A stretch of 64,000 nt of DNA. It comes from Saccharibacillus kuerlensis DSM 22868. Lineage in GTDB: Bacteria > Bacillota > Bacilli > Paenibacillales > Paenibacillaceae. Position numbers and translations under genes: made by a program. Location of the stretch: assembly GCF_000378145.1 (NCBI RefSeq), contig NZ_KB899277.1:558001-622000 (forward strand). The letters are read 5' to 3'. The notes beneath the pieces are model-generated. The model was not told the DNA's origin and did not search any database. It was given only the letters and a program-made list of their open reading frames with translations. Positions 33,993 through 42,161 of the stretch are shown one piece after another. Each line of letters begins with the position of its first letter. The stretch's first letter is position 1.

Positions 33993-34787
33993 ATGATGAT
34001 TGAATTCAAAGATGTAGTCAAACAGTATCCCAACGGCACAGTTGGCCTCAACAATATCAACCTTACGATCGGCGAAGGCGAGTTCGTGGTAATCGTCGGT
34101 CTGTCGGGCGCAGGCAAATCGACGCTGCTGCGGTCCATCAACCGTCTGCATGACATCAGTGCGGGCGAAATTCTGATCGACGGCAAGTCTGTAACCCGTG
34201 CGAACGGCAAGCAGCTGCGCCGTATACGCCGTGATATCGGCATGATCTTCCAGAGCTTCAACTTGGTGAAGCGGGCGACCGTTCTGCGCAACGTGCTGTC
34301 TGGTCGTGTCGGCTACCATTCCACATTCAGTACGATGTTTGGCTATTTCCCGAAAGAGGATCACGATATTGCGCTTGATGCGCTCAACCGCGTCAATATT
34401 CGCGAAAAAGCCTATATCCGCGCCGACCAGCTCTCTGGCGGCCAACAGCAGCGTGTCTCGATTGCCCGGGCTTTGGCTCAAAAACCGAAAGTTATTCTTG
34501 CCGACGAACCGGTCGCATCCCTCGATCCGCTGACGACCCGTCAAGTTATGGATGACTTACAGCGCATTAACCGCGAGCTGAAGATTACAACGATCGTCAA
34601 CCTGCACTTCATTGACTTGGCTCGCGAGTATGCGACTCGTATTATCGGTCTGCGCGCCGGGGAAGTTGTATTCGACGGTCCTGTCTCCGAAGCGACCGAT
34701 GCCAAGTTCGCCGAAATCTATGGCCGTCCGATCAATGAAGACGAGCTGCTCGCGGCCGAGGCTGCAAAGGGAGGCGTAACCGTATGA
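33993..34787 (+). CDS. phnC: Phosphonate-type ABC transporter ATP-binding protein PhnC
   Basis: This 264-residue ABC ATPase has Walker [10 protein letters not shown] (about 34-42), Q-loop [13 protein letters not shown], signature [15 protein letters not shown] and Walker [14 protein letters not shown]. The family segment [10 protein letters not shown] matches PhnC. Two adjacent ATGs follow a GGAGAAAG stretch; the first is used here. The end overlaps phnE by four bases, indicating coupled translation. It drives uptake through the two PhnE proteins. Confidence 0.93.
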   Translation: MMIEFKDVVKQYPNGTVGLNNINLTIGEGEFVVIVGLSGAGKSTLLRSINRLHDISAGEILIDGKSVTRANGKQLRRIRRDIGMIFQSFNLVKRATVLRNVLSGRVGYHSTFSTMFGYFPKEDHDIALDALNRVNIREKAYIRADQLSGGQQQRVSIARALAQKPKVILADEPVASLDPLTTRQVMDDLQRINRELKITTIVNLHFIDLAREYATRIIGLRAGEVVFDGPVSEATDAKFAEIYGRPINEDELLAAEAAKGGVTV

Positions 34788-35638
34788 CGCCTGCTCCCAA
34801 GCCGGAATCGGCGGAAGTGGGAGCACCGCCCCCTCCGCCTTCCAAAAAGCCTGCGCCCACTATGGATTCTAAGGGGCCGCAGCGCTATAAGACGCTTGCA
34901 ACCTGGCTGTTGTTCATCCTTGTGTTGGCAGCCTGCTTCTATCAAGTCGACGCGAACATCTTCGATTTGTTCAGTGCCAATGCACGGGACAACGTGAATC
35001 GGATTTTGAATGAAATGATCCGACCGGACTGGAGTTACGCAGAAGATATCTTTGGACCGATGATTGAAACGGTTCAAATCGCCATTGCCGCTACGGTTAT
35101 CGGATCGATCCTTGCTGTTCCGGTTGCACTGCTGGCGGCCACCAATGTGATTCCGAAAAAGATTGTGAGTATTCCTGTTCGTATGGTACTGAATCTGGTT
35201 CGGACTATTCCCGACCTGCTGTTCGCTGCGATCTTCGTAGCGGTATTCGGTATCGGCGCGTTCGCCGGTATGCTCGCACTTGTCTTCTTCTCATTCGGTC
35301 TTGTAGCCAAGCTGACGTACGAAGCGATCGAAGCAATCGATCCGGGTCCGCTTGAAGCGATGACTTCCGTAGGTGCCAACAAAATCCAGCTGATCGTATT
35401 CGGCGTCATTCCTCAGGCGCTGCCTTACTTCTTCTCGTACGTACTGTACGCTTTTGAAGTCAATGTACGGGCAGCTGCCGTGCTCGGCTTCGTCGGGGCG
35501 GGCGGTATTGGTCTGCATCTGGACCAGCAGCTGAATTCGCTGCGTTATGACCGTGCTTCGATCATTATTCTTCTTACGCTCGTAATCGTGCTGCTTATCG
35601 ATTACGCCAGTACCTATTTACGGAGGAAATTACTATGA
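34784..35638 (+). CDS. phnE: Phosphonate-type ABC transporter permease PhnE (first copy)
   Basis: This 284-residue permease has a Pro-rich cytoplasmic N-terminus of about 40 residues ([13 protein letters not shown]), then five or six membrane segments. The EAA-like loop is [25 protein letters not shown], interrupted here only for length. It overlaps phnC and the second phnE by four bases each (ATGA junctions). Two different PhnE subunits per operon, as here, suggest a heterodimeric channel. Confidence 0.92.
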   Translation: MTPAPKPESAEVGAPPPPPSKKPAPTMDSKGPQRYKTLATWLLFILVLAACFYQVDANIFDLFSANARDNVNRILNEMIRPDWSYAEDIFGPMIETVQIAIAATVIGSILAVPVALLAATNVIPKKIVSIPVRMVLNLVRTIPDLLFAAIFVAVFGIGAFAGMLALVFFSFGLVAKLTYEAIEAIDPGPLEAMTSVGANKIQLIVFGVIPQALPYFFSYVLYAFEVNVRAAAVLGFVGAGGIGLHLDQQLNSLRYDRASIIILLTLVIVLLIDYASTYLRRKLL

Positions 35639-36432
35639 ATCAAACCGTTCCTTCCAAAGCGCGCAGCACGATTATCCGCAGCTGGCTGATCGGCGTCGCC
35701 TTAATCCTCCTATTCATCTGGTCGCTGTCGGGACTTAAATTCGAAGGTATACAGGAATACGGCTTTCAAGTTATGGCCTCGATCTGGGAAGGCTTTACTC
35801 ATCCCGATTGGGATTACGTATACCTGCCGGACGGAGAAGATCTGCTGCGCGGTCTGCTGGAGACATTGACGATCTCTATTCTGGGCACATTCATTTCGGC
35901 ATTCTTGTGTATCCCGTTCGCGTTCTGGGCCTCGGCCAATATGAGCCGCTTGAGAGCCATCTCCGGCAGCGGCAAGTTCGTGCTGACAGTGATCCGGGTA
36001 TTCCCGGAAATCATCATGGCGATCCTGTTCATTGTCGCCGTCGGCCCCGGTGCGTTCGCCGGCGTGCTGGCGCTCGGCGTCCATTCGATCGGTATGCTTG
36101 CCAAGCTGTATTCCGAGACGATTGAAGCCGTCGACGACGGTCCGCGCGAAGCCCTGCAGGCCTGCGGTGCAAGCAAGCTGCAGGTACTGCGCTTCGCCGT
36201 TCTGCCGCAGGTTATCCCGCAGTTTATCTCTTACGCACTGTACCGTTTTGAGATTAATATCCGCTCCGCAACCGTGCTCGGTCTTGTCGGCGCTGGCGGT
36301 ATCGGTACGCCGCTGCTCTTCGCTCTCCAGACTCGTAACTGGAGCCGCGTTGGTATCATTCTGCTCGGTATCGTGGTTCTGGTTGTCATTATCGACCTGA
36401 TCTCCGGATGGCTGCGCCGCCGTATTATCTAA
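35635..36432 (+). CDS. phnE: Phosphonate-type ABC transporter permease PhnE (second copy)
   Basis: This 265-residue permease is homologous to the preceding one; AKLYSETIEAVDDGPREALQ is its ATPase-contact loop. It has six hydrophobic segments and ends in basic residues (LRRRII). GGAGG precedes the ATG. It ends the operon and is followed by a bidirectional terminator. Confidence 0.92.
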   Translation: MNQTVPSKARSTIIRSWLIGVALILLFIWSLSGLKFEGIQEYGFQVMASIWEGFTHPDWDYVYLPDGEDLLRGLLETLTISILGTFISAFLCIPFAFWASANMSRLRAISGSGKFVLTVIRVFPEIIMAILFIVAVGPGAFAGVLALGVHSIGMLAKLYSETIEAVDDGPREALQACGASKLQVLRFAVLPQVIPQFISYALYRFEINIRSATVLGLVGAGGIGTPLLFALQTRNWSRVGIILLGIVVLVVIIDLISGWLRRRII

Positions 36433-36465
36433 TCGATAGTCAGATTACCTGTTAAAGCTCAAGAA

Positions 36466-36502
36466 AAAGCGCCCCGAAATTTTTCGGGACGCTTTTTTGT
36501 TT
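36466..36502. terminator. Bidirectional terminator after phnE
   Basis: The stem AAAAGCGCCCCGAAA/TTTCGGGACGCTTTT (one mismatch) is flanked by an A-run and a T-run. It serves both phnE and the convergent AAA+ gene. Confidence 0.85.
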
Positions 36503-36581
36503 GTATTTTCATTTGTATTTTCGTTTCTATTTTTACTTCCATTATTGTTATGGCACATAGGTACCGACGGATAACCGGCGC

Positions 36582-37922
36582 TTATAATTGAAACCCGATT
36601 CCGCCATCCCGTCCATCCAGCCAATTGCCTCTTTTCTCTTTGCTCAGCTGTCCGTTCATTGAACGGACAATCCCGTCAATGTCGGCTTTGCCATGCTCGT
36701 TCCAGTCTAGAGCGGCCGAAACGTACAGCTCGCCGAGCTGCGCCATACTGAAGCCTTTGGCCAATGCAACGGCACGTTCCAGTTCTTCTGGCGAGACGAA
36801 ATCAAGCATCCCGCGGCGTTCCAAGAACGCACGTCGAAGGTCCGCATCCGGCAGCATGATTTCGTACGAACGATCAAAGCGGCCCGCACGGTTCATTAAG
36901 CCCGGATCAATCTTCTCCGGATAGTTGGTCGTACCGATCAGGAAGATCCCTTCCTTCGATGTCGCACCGTCCAATGTGTTAAGGAAGAATGAGCGCACGC
37001 TCTGGGGCATAGAATCAATATCTTCGATAACCAGCACCATCGGCGCAAGCCGTGCTGCCGTCTCAAATACTTCCTGCACGGAAACACTGGACGTATATTC
37101 TGTAATCTGCCAGTAAGCAGCGGGTCCCTGCACACTGCCGGCAATCGACTTCACCAGCGTCGTTTTTCCGTTGCCGGGACGCCCATAGAGCAGTATGCCC
37201 CGTTTGAATGGCAGATTATGCTTGCGGTAGAAACTGCGGTCCGACGCAAAAAATTGATCGAGTGACCGGTAAATTTCTTTTTTCAACGGTTCGGGCAGAA
37301 TGACATCGTCACGCGACACCGCTCTCGTGATCGGCTCGCTCTCCCGCTGAATCCCGTTGTTGGTATCCGTAAACACCGTAATCCGGGTTTTCTCCCGGCT
37401 CCGCTGACGGTCGCGAACGCCGCTGAGGAATCGGCTGATCGCTTCGTCGCCTGTAGCAAACACGAAGTCTTCGCTGTAAATCCCATGCTGGCGAAACATC
37501 GGAATACGAGCCAACGCCACACCCTGCTCCGGGTATACAAAGACGTTGTTGCGAATCGCCGGATGAATACTGTATTCCGGTGTGCTGCTGTCTTCATCGT
37601 AAGCGAACGTACGGCCTTCGATTCCTTCATAGATGCGCCCCGCACATTCCACTTCCGGCGACCCTTTCTTCACATCTTCTTCAAGCAGATCCCAATAGTC
37701 GCTGTTGCCGTCATCGCTGGCATAGAGCGTATAGGTCATCCCGTATCGCTCTTCCAGCATATCTTCGATGCCCCGCGTAACCCGCGCATAGGATTCGTAT
37801 TCGCTCATATTCGGATTGCCAGGCTCGTAAGCGATGATTGCCCGCTCTTCGCCGGCTTCAGCCGCACCGGATGAACCCGGAAGCTGCAGACCCGTATCGT
37901 ACTGCTCCATTTTTCTTTCCAT
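36582..37922 (-). CDS. AAA+ ATPase encoded with RtcB
   Basis: This 446-residue protein has a unique N-terminal half (about 1-215) and a C-terminal AAA+ domain. The ATPase motifs are Walker A YGRPGNGKTTLV, Walker B VLVIEDIDS (Glu-Asp, active type), sensor 1 IGTTNYPEKID and the arginine finger region MNRAGRFDRS. The layout resembles BCS1/FtsH-like classical AAA proteins that remodel other proteins. It has no membrane segment. It starts two bases after the rtcB stop with GAGG upstream, so the two are co-translated. This suggests it acts on, or with, the RtcB RNA ligase, but its substrate is unknown. Confidence 0.82.
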   Translation of the reverse strand: MERKMEQYDTGLQLPGSSGAAEAGEERAIIAYEPGNPNMSEYESYARVTRGIEDMLEERYGMTYTLYASDDGNSDYWDLLEEDVKKGSPEVECAGRIYEGIEGRTFAYDEDSSTPEYSIHPAIRNNVFVYPEQGVALARIPMFRQHGIYSEDFVFATGDEAISRFLSGVRDRQRSREKTRITVFTDTNNGIQRESEPITRAVSRDDVILPEPLKKEIYRSLDQFFASDRSFYRKHNLPFKRGILLYGRPGNGKTTLVKSIAGSVQGPAAYWQITEYTSSVSVQEVFETAARLAPMVLVIEDIDSMPQSVRSFFLNTLDGATSKEGIFLIGTTNYPEKIDPGLMNRAGRFDRSYEIMLPDADLRRAFLERRGMLDFVSPEELERAVALAKGFSMAQLGELYVSAALDWNEHGKADIDGIVRSMNGQLSKEKRGNWLDGRDGGIGFQL

Positions 37923-37923
37923 A

Positions 37924-39414
37924 TTAAGACCTCGCTCCTTTCACTGCCGCAAGCGGCCTGCATTTGGCAACGACGGAGGCGAGTCCCGCTCCCGTTACGC
38001 TGCCGATAATCTGATCAACATCCTTATACGCCTGAGGCGACTCATCCAGAATTACACCCAGGGAGTTATGATTAACGATGACTTCTTCTTCGGTTCCCAC
38101 TTTGAGTGCGGCGGCGAATTCGTCTACCGTTACCAGACGCTTTGTTGCACTGCGCGAACGAATGCGTCCTGCACCGTGGCAGATGGAATGATAATTGTCG
38201 GCCCCGCTCGGCAGACCCGCCATGATATACGAAGCTGTGCCCATTGAACCCGGAATCAGCGCCGGATGTCCGGTCTGCATGTAAGCCTCGGGATTATCCG
38301 GATGCCCGGCAGGCAGCGCACGAGTGGCACCCTTACGGTGAACAAACCAATCCTGTCCTCCGTGCTGCTCTTCCCAAGCGTAATTGTGCATTAGGTCGTA
38401 CAAAATATTCATTTTGAATGAAGGCCCGAACACATCGAGGAATGCTTCGCGGATCGCATAAGCGATCAGATGCCGATTAACGACCGCGACATTCAGTGCC
38501 GAGGCCATCATATTGGTATAACGGCGTCCTTCCGGCGAATCCAGCGGCGCGAAGATCAGCTTCGGATCGCTTGTACCGAGGCCCAGACGTTTCATCGCTC
38601 GGGCAGCCGTTGATGTGTAATGCTGGCTGACCATCGCTCCCCAAGCGCGAGAGCCGGAATGGATCATCACGACTACCTGGCCATCCTTCATACCCCACTG
38701 CTCCGCGATATGCCGGTTCTCTTCCGCAATCTCAAGATACTGGATTTCCGCAAAATGATTGCCGCCGCCCAGTGTACCCAGTTGGCGCAGCCCTTTTACC
38801 CAATATGTCTCTTGTACCGCGTTCAATTCTTCCGGATCAAAAGCGAATCTTGCTCTCTCCACGTGGGTCAGCGAAGGCGAACGTTTGGAGGAAGCGCTGT
38901 CCGGCAAATATTTACTCGGGAGTCCTTTGAGTCCTTTTTGCACGATATGATCCATTCGCAGATCGGAAAAAGCACCTTTTTTATGTGACTCCATCGGCAG
39001 ATACTTTTCGATCCGATTGACCAGCTTCCGGCGCAGCCGCAAATCCTGCAGATCGCGCCGGTGCAGATTCGTCAGATGAACGCGCATGCCGCAGCCGATA
39101 TCACTGCCAACGATCGACGGGGAAACGATACCATCATTCATTCCCCAGACCGCCGTTGTGCCGATACACGTTCCGATGCCCACATGTACATCAGGCGTAT
39201 AACCCATATAGCGGATACCGGGTATTTGTAAATTGTGATTAGCCATTTCAAAAATTCTGGAATCCAGCCCTGCAAACAGATTCTCGTCCGCGAACACATG
39301 AACACTGCCAGCAGGGAGCTTAACTTCATGATAACAGGATTTGGCTTCCGCCGGAAATTCGGACGCTGCGTTAGATTTCGGCAGGTTAGCTTCAATGGGA
39401 TTAAAAGATTTCAA
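37924..39414 (-). CDS. rtcB: RNA-splicing ligase RtcB
   Basis: RtcB joins RNA 2',3'-cyclic phosphate (3'-phosphate) ends to 5'-hydroxyl ends using GTP and manganese. The 496-residue protein has the metal ligands in GSDIGCGMRVH (Cys about 108), GGGNHFAEIQ, VMIHSGSRAWG and YDLMHNYAWEE. The guanylylated His is in ICHGAGRIRSRS. GSMGTASYIM is also conserved. All active-site positions I can name are intact. The gene heads a two-gene operon with an AAA+ ATPase. No archease or RtcA gene is nearby. Confidence 0.95.
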   Translation of the reverse strand: MKSFNPIEANLPKSNAASEFPAEAKSCYHEVKLPAGSVHVFADENLFAGLDSRIFEMANHNLQIPGIRYMGYTPDVHVGIGTCIGTTAVWGMNDGIVSPSIVGSDIGCGMRVHLTNLHRRDLQDLRLRRKLVNRIEKYLPMESHKKGAFSDLRMDHIVQKGLKGLPSKYLPDSASSKRSPSLTHVERARFAFDPEELNAVQETYWVKGLRQLGTLGGGNHFAEIQYLEIAEENRHIAEQWGMKDGQVVVMIHSGSRAWGAMVSQHYTSTAARAMKRLGLGTSDPKLIFAPLDSPEGRRYTNMMASALNVAVVNRHLIAYAIREAFLDVFGPSFKMNILYDLMHNYAWEEQHGGQDWFVHRKGATRALPAGHPDNPEAYMQTGHPALIPGSMGTASYIMAGLPSGADNYHSICHGAGRIRSRSATKRLVTVDEFAAALKVGTEEEVIVNHNSLGVILDESPQAYKDVDQIIGSVTGAGLASVVAKCRPLAAVKGARS

Positions 39415-39473
39415 TTAAATATTCATTCCTCTCTATTTGAGCAAATCGGGGATATGGGATAAAAAAACATAAC

Positions 39474-39504
39474 AAAAAGCCGCGGACCTCTCGTCCGCGG
39501 CTAA
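39474..39504 (-). terminator. Terminator of the small minus-strand unit upstream of rtcB
   Basis: A perfect minus-strand stem GCCGCGGAC/GTCCGCGGC with a five-base loop and TTTTTG. It lies about 60 bases before rtcB, so it ends an upstream transcript. Confidence 0.8.
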
Positions 39505-39511
39505 TGCCGGT

Positions 39512-39649
39512 TCAACTTGCATGCAGATGCACGGCTCCGCCATGTTTCTTCCGCAAAACGCGGACAAACAAAGCTTCACCGAGACAGACGTACAGTTTTT
39601 CTGCAGAAACATAAACATTCCGCAAAAAGAACCGCGTCTTCGGACGCAT
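39512..39649 (-). CDS. Possible second small ORF after an in-frame UGA
   Basis: This open frame of 45 codons starts with ATG immediately after the TGA of the preceding small ORF and in the same frame. It is basic (MRPKTRFFLRNVYVSAEK...) and ends just before the terminator. It has no ribosome binding site of its own, so expression would need readthrough or reinitiation. It may equally be untranslated RNA. Confidence 0.3.
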   Translation of the reverse strand: MRPKTRFFLRNVYVSAEKLYVCLGEALFVRVLRKKHGGAVHLHAS

Positions 39650-39739
39650 TCAAGCCAATCCGTACCCGTCGAGGACAGGCAGAACGAAAGGCGAGTGTTC
39701 GGTTGTCAAATGGGCTTTCAAACGATTAACGACGATCAT
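39650..39739 (-). CDS. Small ORF of 29 codons with strong RBS
   Basis: The peptide begins MIVVNRLKAHLTTEHSPFVL. AAAGGAGG lies nine bases before the ATG, and a near-consensus promoter lies about 35 bases upstream. The function is unknown. A promoter, ribosome binding site and terminator around so short a frame suggest either a small protein gene or a small RNA with a leader peptide. Confidence 0.45.
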   Translation of the reverse strand: MIVVNRLKAHLTTEHSPFVLPVLDGYGLA

Positions 39740-39772
39740 TGCTGCCATCCTCCTTTGCCAAATAGTAAACTT

Positions 39773-39803
39773 ATCATAGCCCTTCCCCTTAAGAACTGTC
39801 AAC
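39773..39803 (-). promoter_or_regulatory. Promoter of the small unit
   Basis: Minus-strand TTGACA (complement of 39798-39803), a 19-base spacer and TATGAT (complement of 39773-39778). Confidence 0.6.
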
Positions 39804-39939
39804 CCTAATACTGGAAGCCTCTGTTTTTTGGCCGACCGGTCCATCCTGGGCTATAATAGACAGCATGAATGTATAATGGGCACTATGAATATTCCGCGCA
39901 GGCGGAAAAGAAAAACGAATCTACAGGAGTGAACTGCTG

Positions 39940-41034
39940 ATGAACGATCACCGCTGGACCCAACTCAGAACCCATATGGACGAACGCGCACTCGACTGCC
40001 TGCTGATTACTGACCCGAAGCATGTCGGCTATCTGACCGGGTTTATGTCCGACCCTCATGAACGCTTTCTAGGACTTGCAATCCCGAAAGAAGACGAGCC
40101 ATTTCTTATTGTACCCGCACTTGATCTTGAAGCGGCCAAAGCGGTTTCCTCCGTTCCGACGATCCGAACTCATACCGATACGGACGATGCTTATACGCTG
40201 CTGCATGGCTGGCTTGGCAGCGGCCGCGGCATGGTTGGCATCGAAAAAGATCATCTGTCCGTTGCCCGCTTCGAGCGTCTGAATGCCGCACTCGGCGCTT
40301 CGGGCTATGCTGATGTAGGCGGCGTGCTCAGCGCACTGCGTGCAGCCAAAACACCGGACGAAATCGAGAAGCTCCGTGCGGCTGTACGATTGATTGAAGC
40401 TGTGCTAACCGAAGGATTGAAGCATGTCCGGGTCGGCGCGACAGAAATTGAGATCGTAGCCGAGCTTGAATATCAAATGAAGAAACTCGGTGCGGAAGGC
40501 CCTTCGTTCGATACAATGGTGCTGACCGGCGACAACACGGCGCTGCCTCACGGCAATCCCGGTCAGCGGAAGATCGAAGCCGGCGATATGCTGATGTTCG
40601 ATATGGGCGTCTATCTCGACGGTTACGCCTCGGACATTACACGTACATTCGCTGTAGCCGAGCGGCCGAACAACGAAGCCGTCAAGATCTACGAGACCGT
40701 ACTGGCCGCTAATCTGGCTGCGATCGCCCATACCCGCCCCGGCGTAACGCTGGCCTCGGTCGATGCCGCCGCACGTGAAGTGATCACCGAAGCCGGTTAC
40801 GGTCCGTACTTTATGCACCGACTTGGTCACGGACTGGGCATGGATGTGCACGAATATCCGTCCGTTCACGGTGCCAATGAAGAACTTGTGACGGAAGGCC
40901 TCTGCTTTACCGTCGAACCGGGCATCTATGTCGCCGGCGAATGCGGTGTACGCATCGAAGACGATGTGATCGTAACGAAAGACGGCGTCGATGTGCTGAC
41001 CACTTTCCCGAAAGAGCTAACCGTAATCGGCTGA
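39940..41034 (+). CDS. Xaa-Pro peptidase, M24B family
   Basis: This 364-residue metallopeptidase cleaves peptides with proline in the second position. The N-domain (about 1-125) is the creatinase-like fold. The catalytic pita-bread domain shows all five metal ligands: FDMGVYLDGYASDITRTF (two Asp), RLGHGLGMDVHEYP (His), FTVEPGIYV (Glu) and VRIEDDVIV (Glu). Relatives in B. subtilis are YqhT and YkvY. There is no signal peptide, so it works in the cytoplasm. AGGAG precedes the ATG, and a terminator shared with the next gene follows. Confidence 0.92.
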   Translation: MNDHRWTQLRTHMDERALDCLLITDPKHVGYLTGFMSDPHERFLGLAIPKEDEPFLIVPALDLEAAKAVSSVPTIRTHTDTDDAYTLLHGWLGSGRGMVGIEKDHLSVARFERLNAALGASGYADVGGVLSALRAAKTPDEIEKLRAAVRLIEAVLTEGLKHVRVGATEIEIVAELEYQMKKLGAEGPSFDTMVLTGDNTALPHGNPGQRKIEAGDMLMFDMGVYLDGYASDITRTFAVAERPNNEAVKIYETVLAANLAAIAHTRPGVTLASVDAAAREVITEAGYGPYFMHRLGHGLGMDVHEYPSVHGANEELVTEGLCFTVEPGIYVAGECGVRIEDDVIVTKDGVDVLTTFPKELTVIG

Positions 41035-41076
41035 GCCTGTTTCGGAGAAGCGAATACAAAACCAAAATATCCGAAA

Positions 41077-41116
41077 ATAAAAAGCGGTCTCCCATAAACG
41101 GGAGACCGCTTTTTAT
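41077..41116. terminator. Bidirectional terminator
   Basis: The stem AAAAAGCGGTCTCCC/GGGAGACCGCTTTTT is shared by the peptidase gene and the convergent transporter gene. Confidence 0.9.
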
Positions 41117-41119
41117 TCA

Positions 41120-41836
41120 TCAACGGCTCGGCGGCAGACCGGAATCGGCTTCCACTGCAGGTACTTTCATGCCGCGTGCCCAATAAAGCACTGGCGTTCC
41201 GGCAGCCGTAAGAATGAATTTGAAGATATACGTCGAAAGGAACAGCTGAATCCAGATGGAGAACCCTCCGTATTCAGGACCCGTGAATGCAATCGCGCAG
41301 AAAATCAGCGTATCGATAAAGGAACTGATCATGCCGCTTCCGTTGTTGCGAATCCACAGCTGATTGGCGGACGCAAAGCGGCGGCGAATCCGGGCATATA
41401 GATAGACGTCAAGAAGTTGACTGACCAGATAAGCGGTCAGACTTCCCAATGCCAGTCTAGGTAGCAGACCAAACAATTCGCTCATCGGCCCTTGGGCAAA
41501 ATCGACTGCTGAAGGCTCGAAGCCCAGCACCATCTGCATAATGACTGTCGTCATAACAAGCATGAAGAATCCGAACCAGACTGCGCGGCGTGCCGCCTTA
41601 ACACCGTAGCGTTCATTTAGCAGATCCGTCGTCATATAGATGCTGACGTACATTGCGTTGCCCAGCGTCATCGTGATGCCCAGCATCTCAATGGTTTTGG
41701 TTACTTGAATATTCGCGAGAACCGTAGCGACACCTACCCAGGCATACAGCCCTTTTTTGCCGAAAAATTTGAAACAGAGCAGGAAAAACGCAAAATTGAC
41801 CAGGACGAAAAAAACGCCCCATGTGAAGTTAAACAA
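41120..41836 (-). CDS. Queuosine-precursor transporter family protein (YhhQ/VUT type)
   Basis: This protein of about 238 residues has six membrane helices and belongs to the YhhQ (DUF165) family, shown in E. coli to import 7-cyano-7-deazaguanine for queuosine synthesis. Family segments visible are ANIQVTKTIEML, YMTTDLLNERYG, QLLDVYLYARIR and GSGMISSFIDTLIFC. I place the start at TTG 41836, with AGGAGG seven bases upstream; the longer frame has no site. No preQ1 riboswitch was recognised in the leader. Confidence 0.85.
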   Translation of the reverse strand: MFNFTWGVFFVLVNFAFFLLCFKFFGKKGLYAWVGVATVLANIQVTKTIEMLGITMTLGNAMYVSIYMTTDLLNERYGVKAARRAVWFGFFMLVMTTVIMQMVLGFEPSAVDFAQGPMSELFGLLPRLALGSLTAYLVSQLLDVYLYARIRRRFASANQLWIRNNGSGMISSFIDTLIFCAIAFTGPEYGGFSIWIQLFLSTYIFKFILTAAGTPVLYWARGMKVPAVEADSGLPPSR

Positions 41837-42161
41837 GTTGAATCCTCCTAGTTTTGGTATCGCGGGATGGTTACGAACCGCGTTATGGAATAATAAGGTT
41901 CCCGAAGAGCAGAACAAAAAACCCCGCGCTCCTTTTGGAACCCGAAATCCCGTATCACTTTACCATAAGGACCGTATTTGCACCATCTTTTTTTGAAAAA
42001 GTGGTCCAGTAAAAAGATTATGGTACCTCTATGTTCTGTTCCCATGTTGATCATCTTCATTGTCTTGGTTCATAAATAACAAACAGACAGCCCGAAGGCT
42101 GTCTGTTCATAGAGCAAACTTGTTTAAGGATTGCCCTTATCTACGGTTTCCAATCTTGCTA
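41837..42161. other. Leader of the YhhQ-family gene and the tcyP terminator region
   Basis: About 325 bases with the tcyP terminator at 42072-42107. No gene was recognised. The GC-rich segment around 41920-41955 with a run of Gs and Ts could fold, but no known riboswitch motif was seen. Confidence 0.4.
42072..42107 (-). terminator. Terminator after tcyP
   Basis: A perfect minus-strand stem ACAGACAGCC/GGCTGTCTGT with a UUCG tetraloop and a T-rich tail. Confidence 0.85.

Noticed and set aside
39512-39739. Selenoprotein with in-frame UGA
   Set aside because: There is no Cys-like redox context around the UGA, no recognisable SECIS element and no selenocysteine genes in the window. Readthrough or two ORFs is simpler.
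41837-42060. preQ1 riboswitch before the YhhQ-family gene
   Set aside because: The family is often preQ1-controlled, but neither the short stem with the A-rich pseudoknot tail nor the class II layout could be found.
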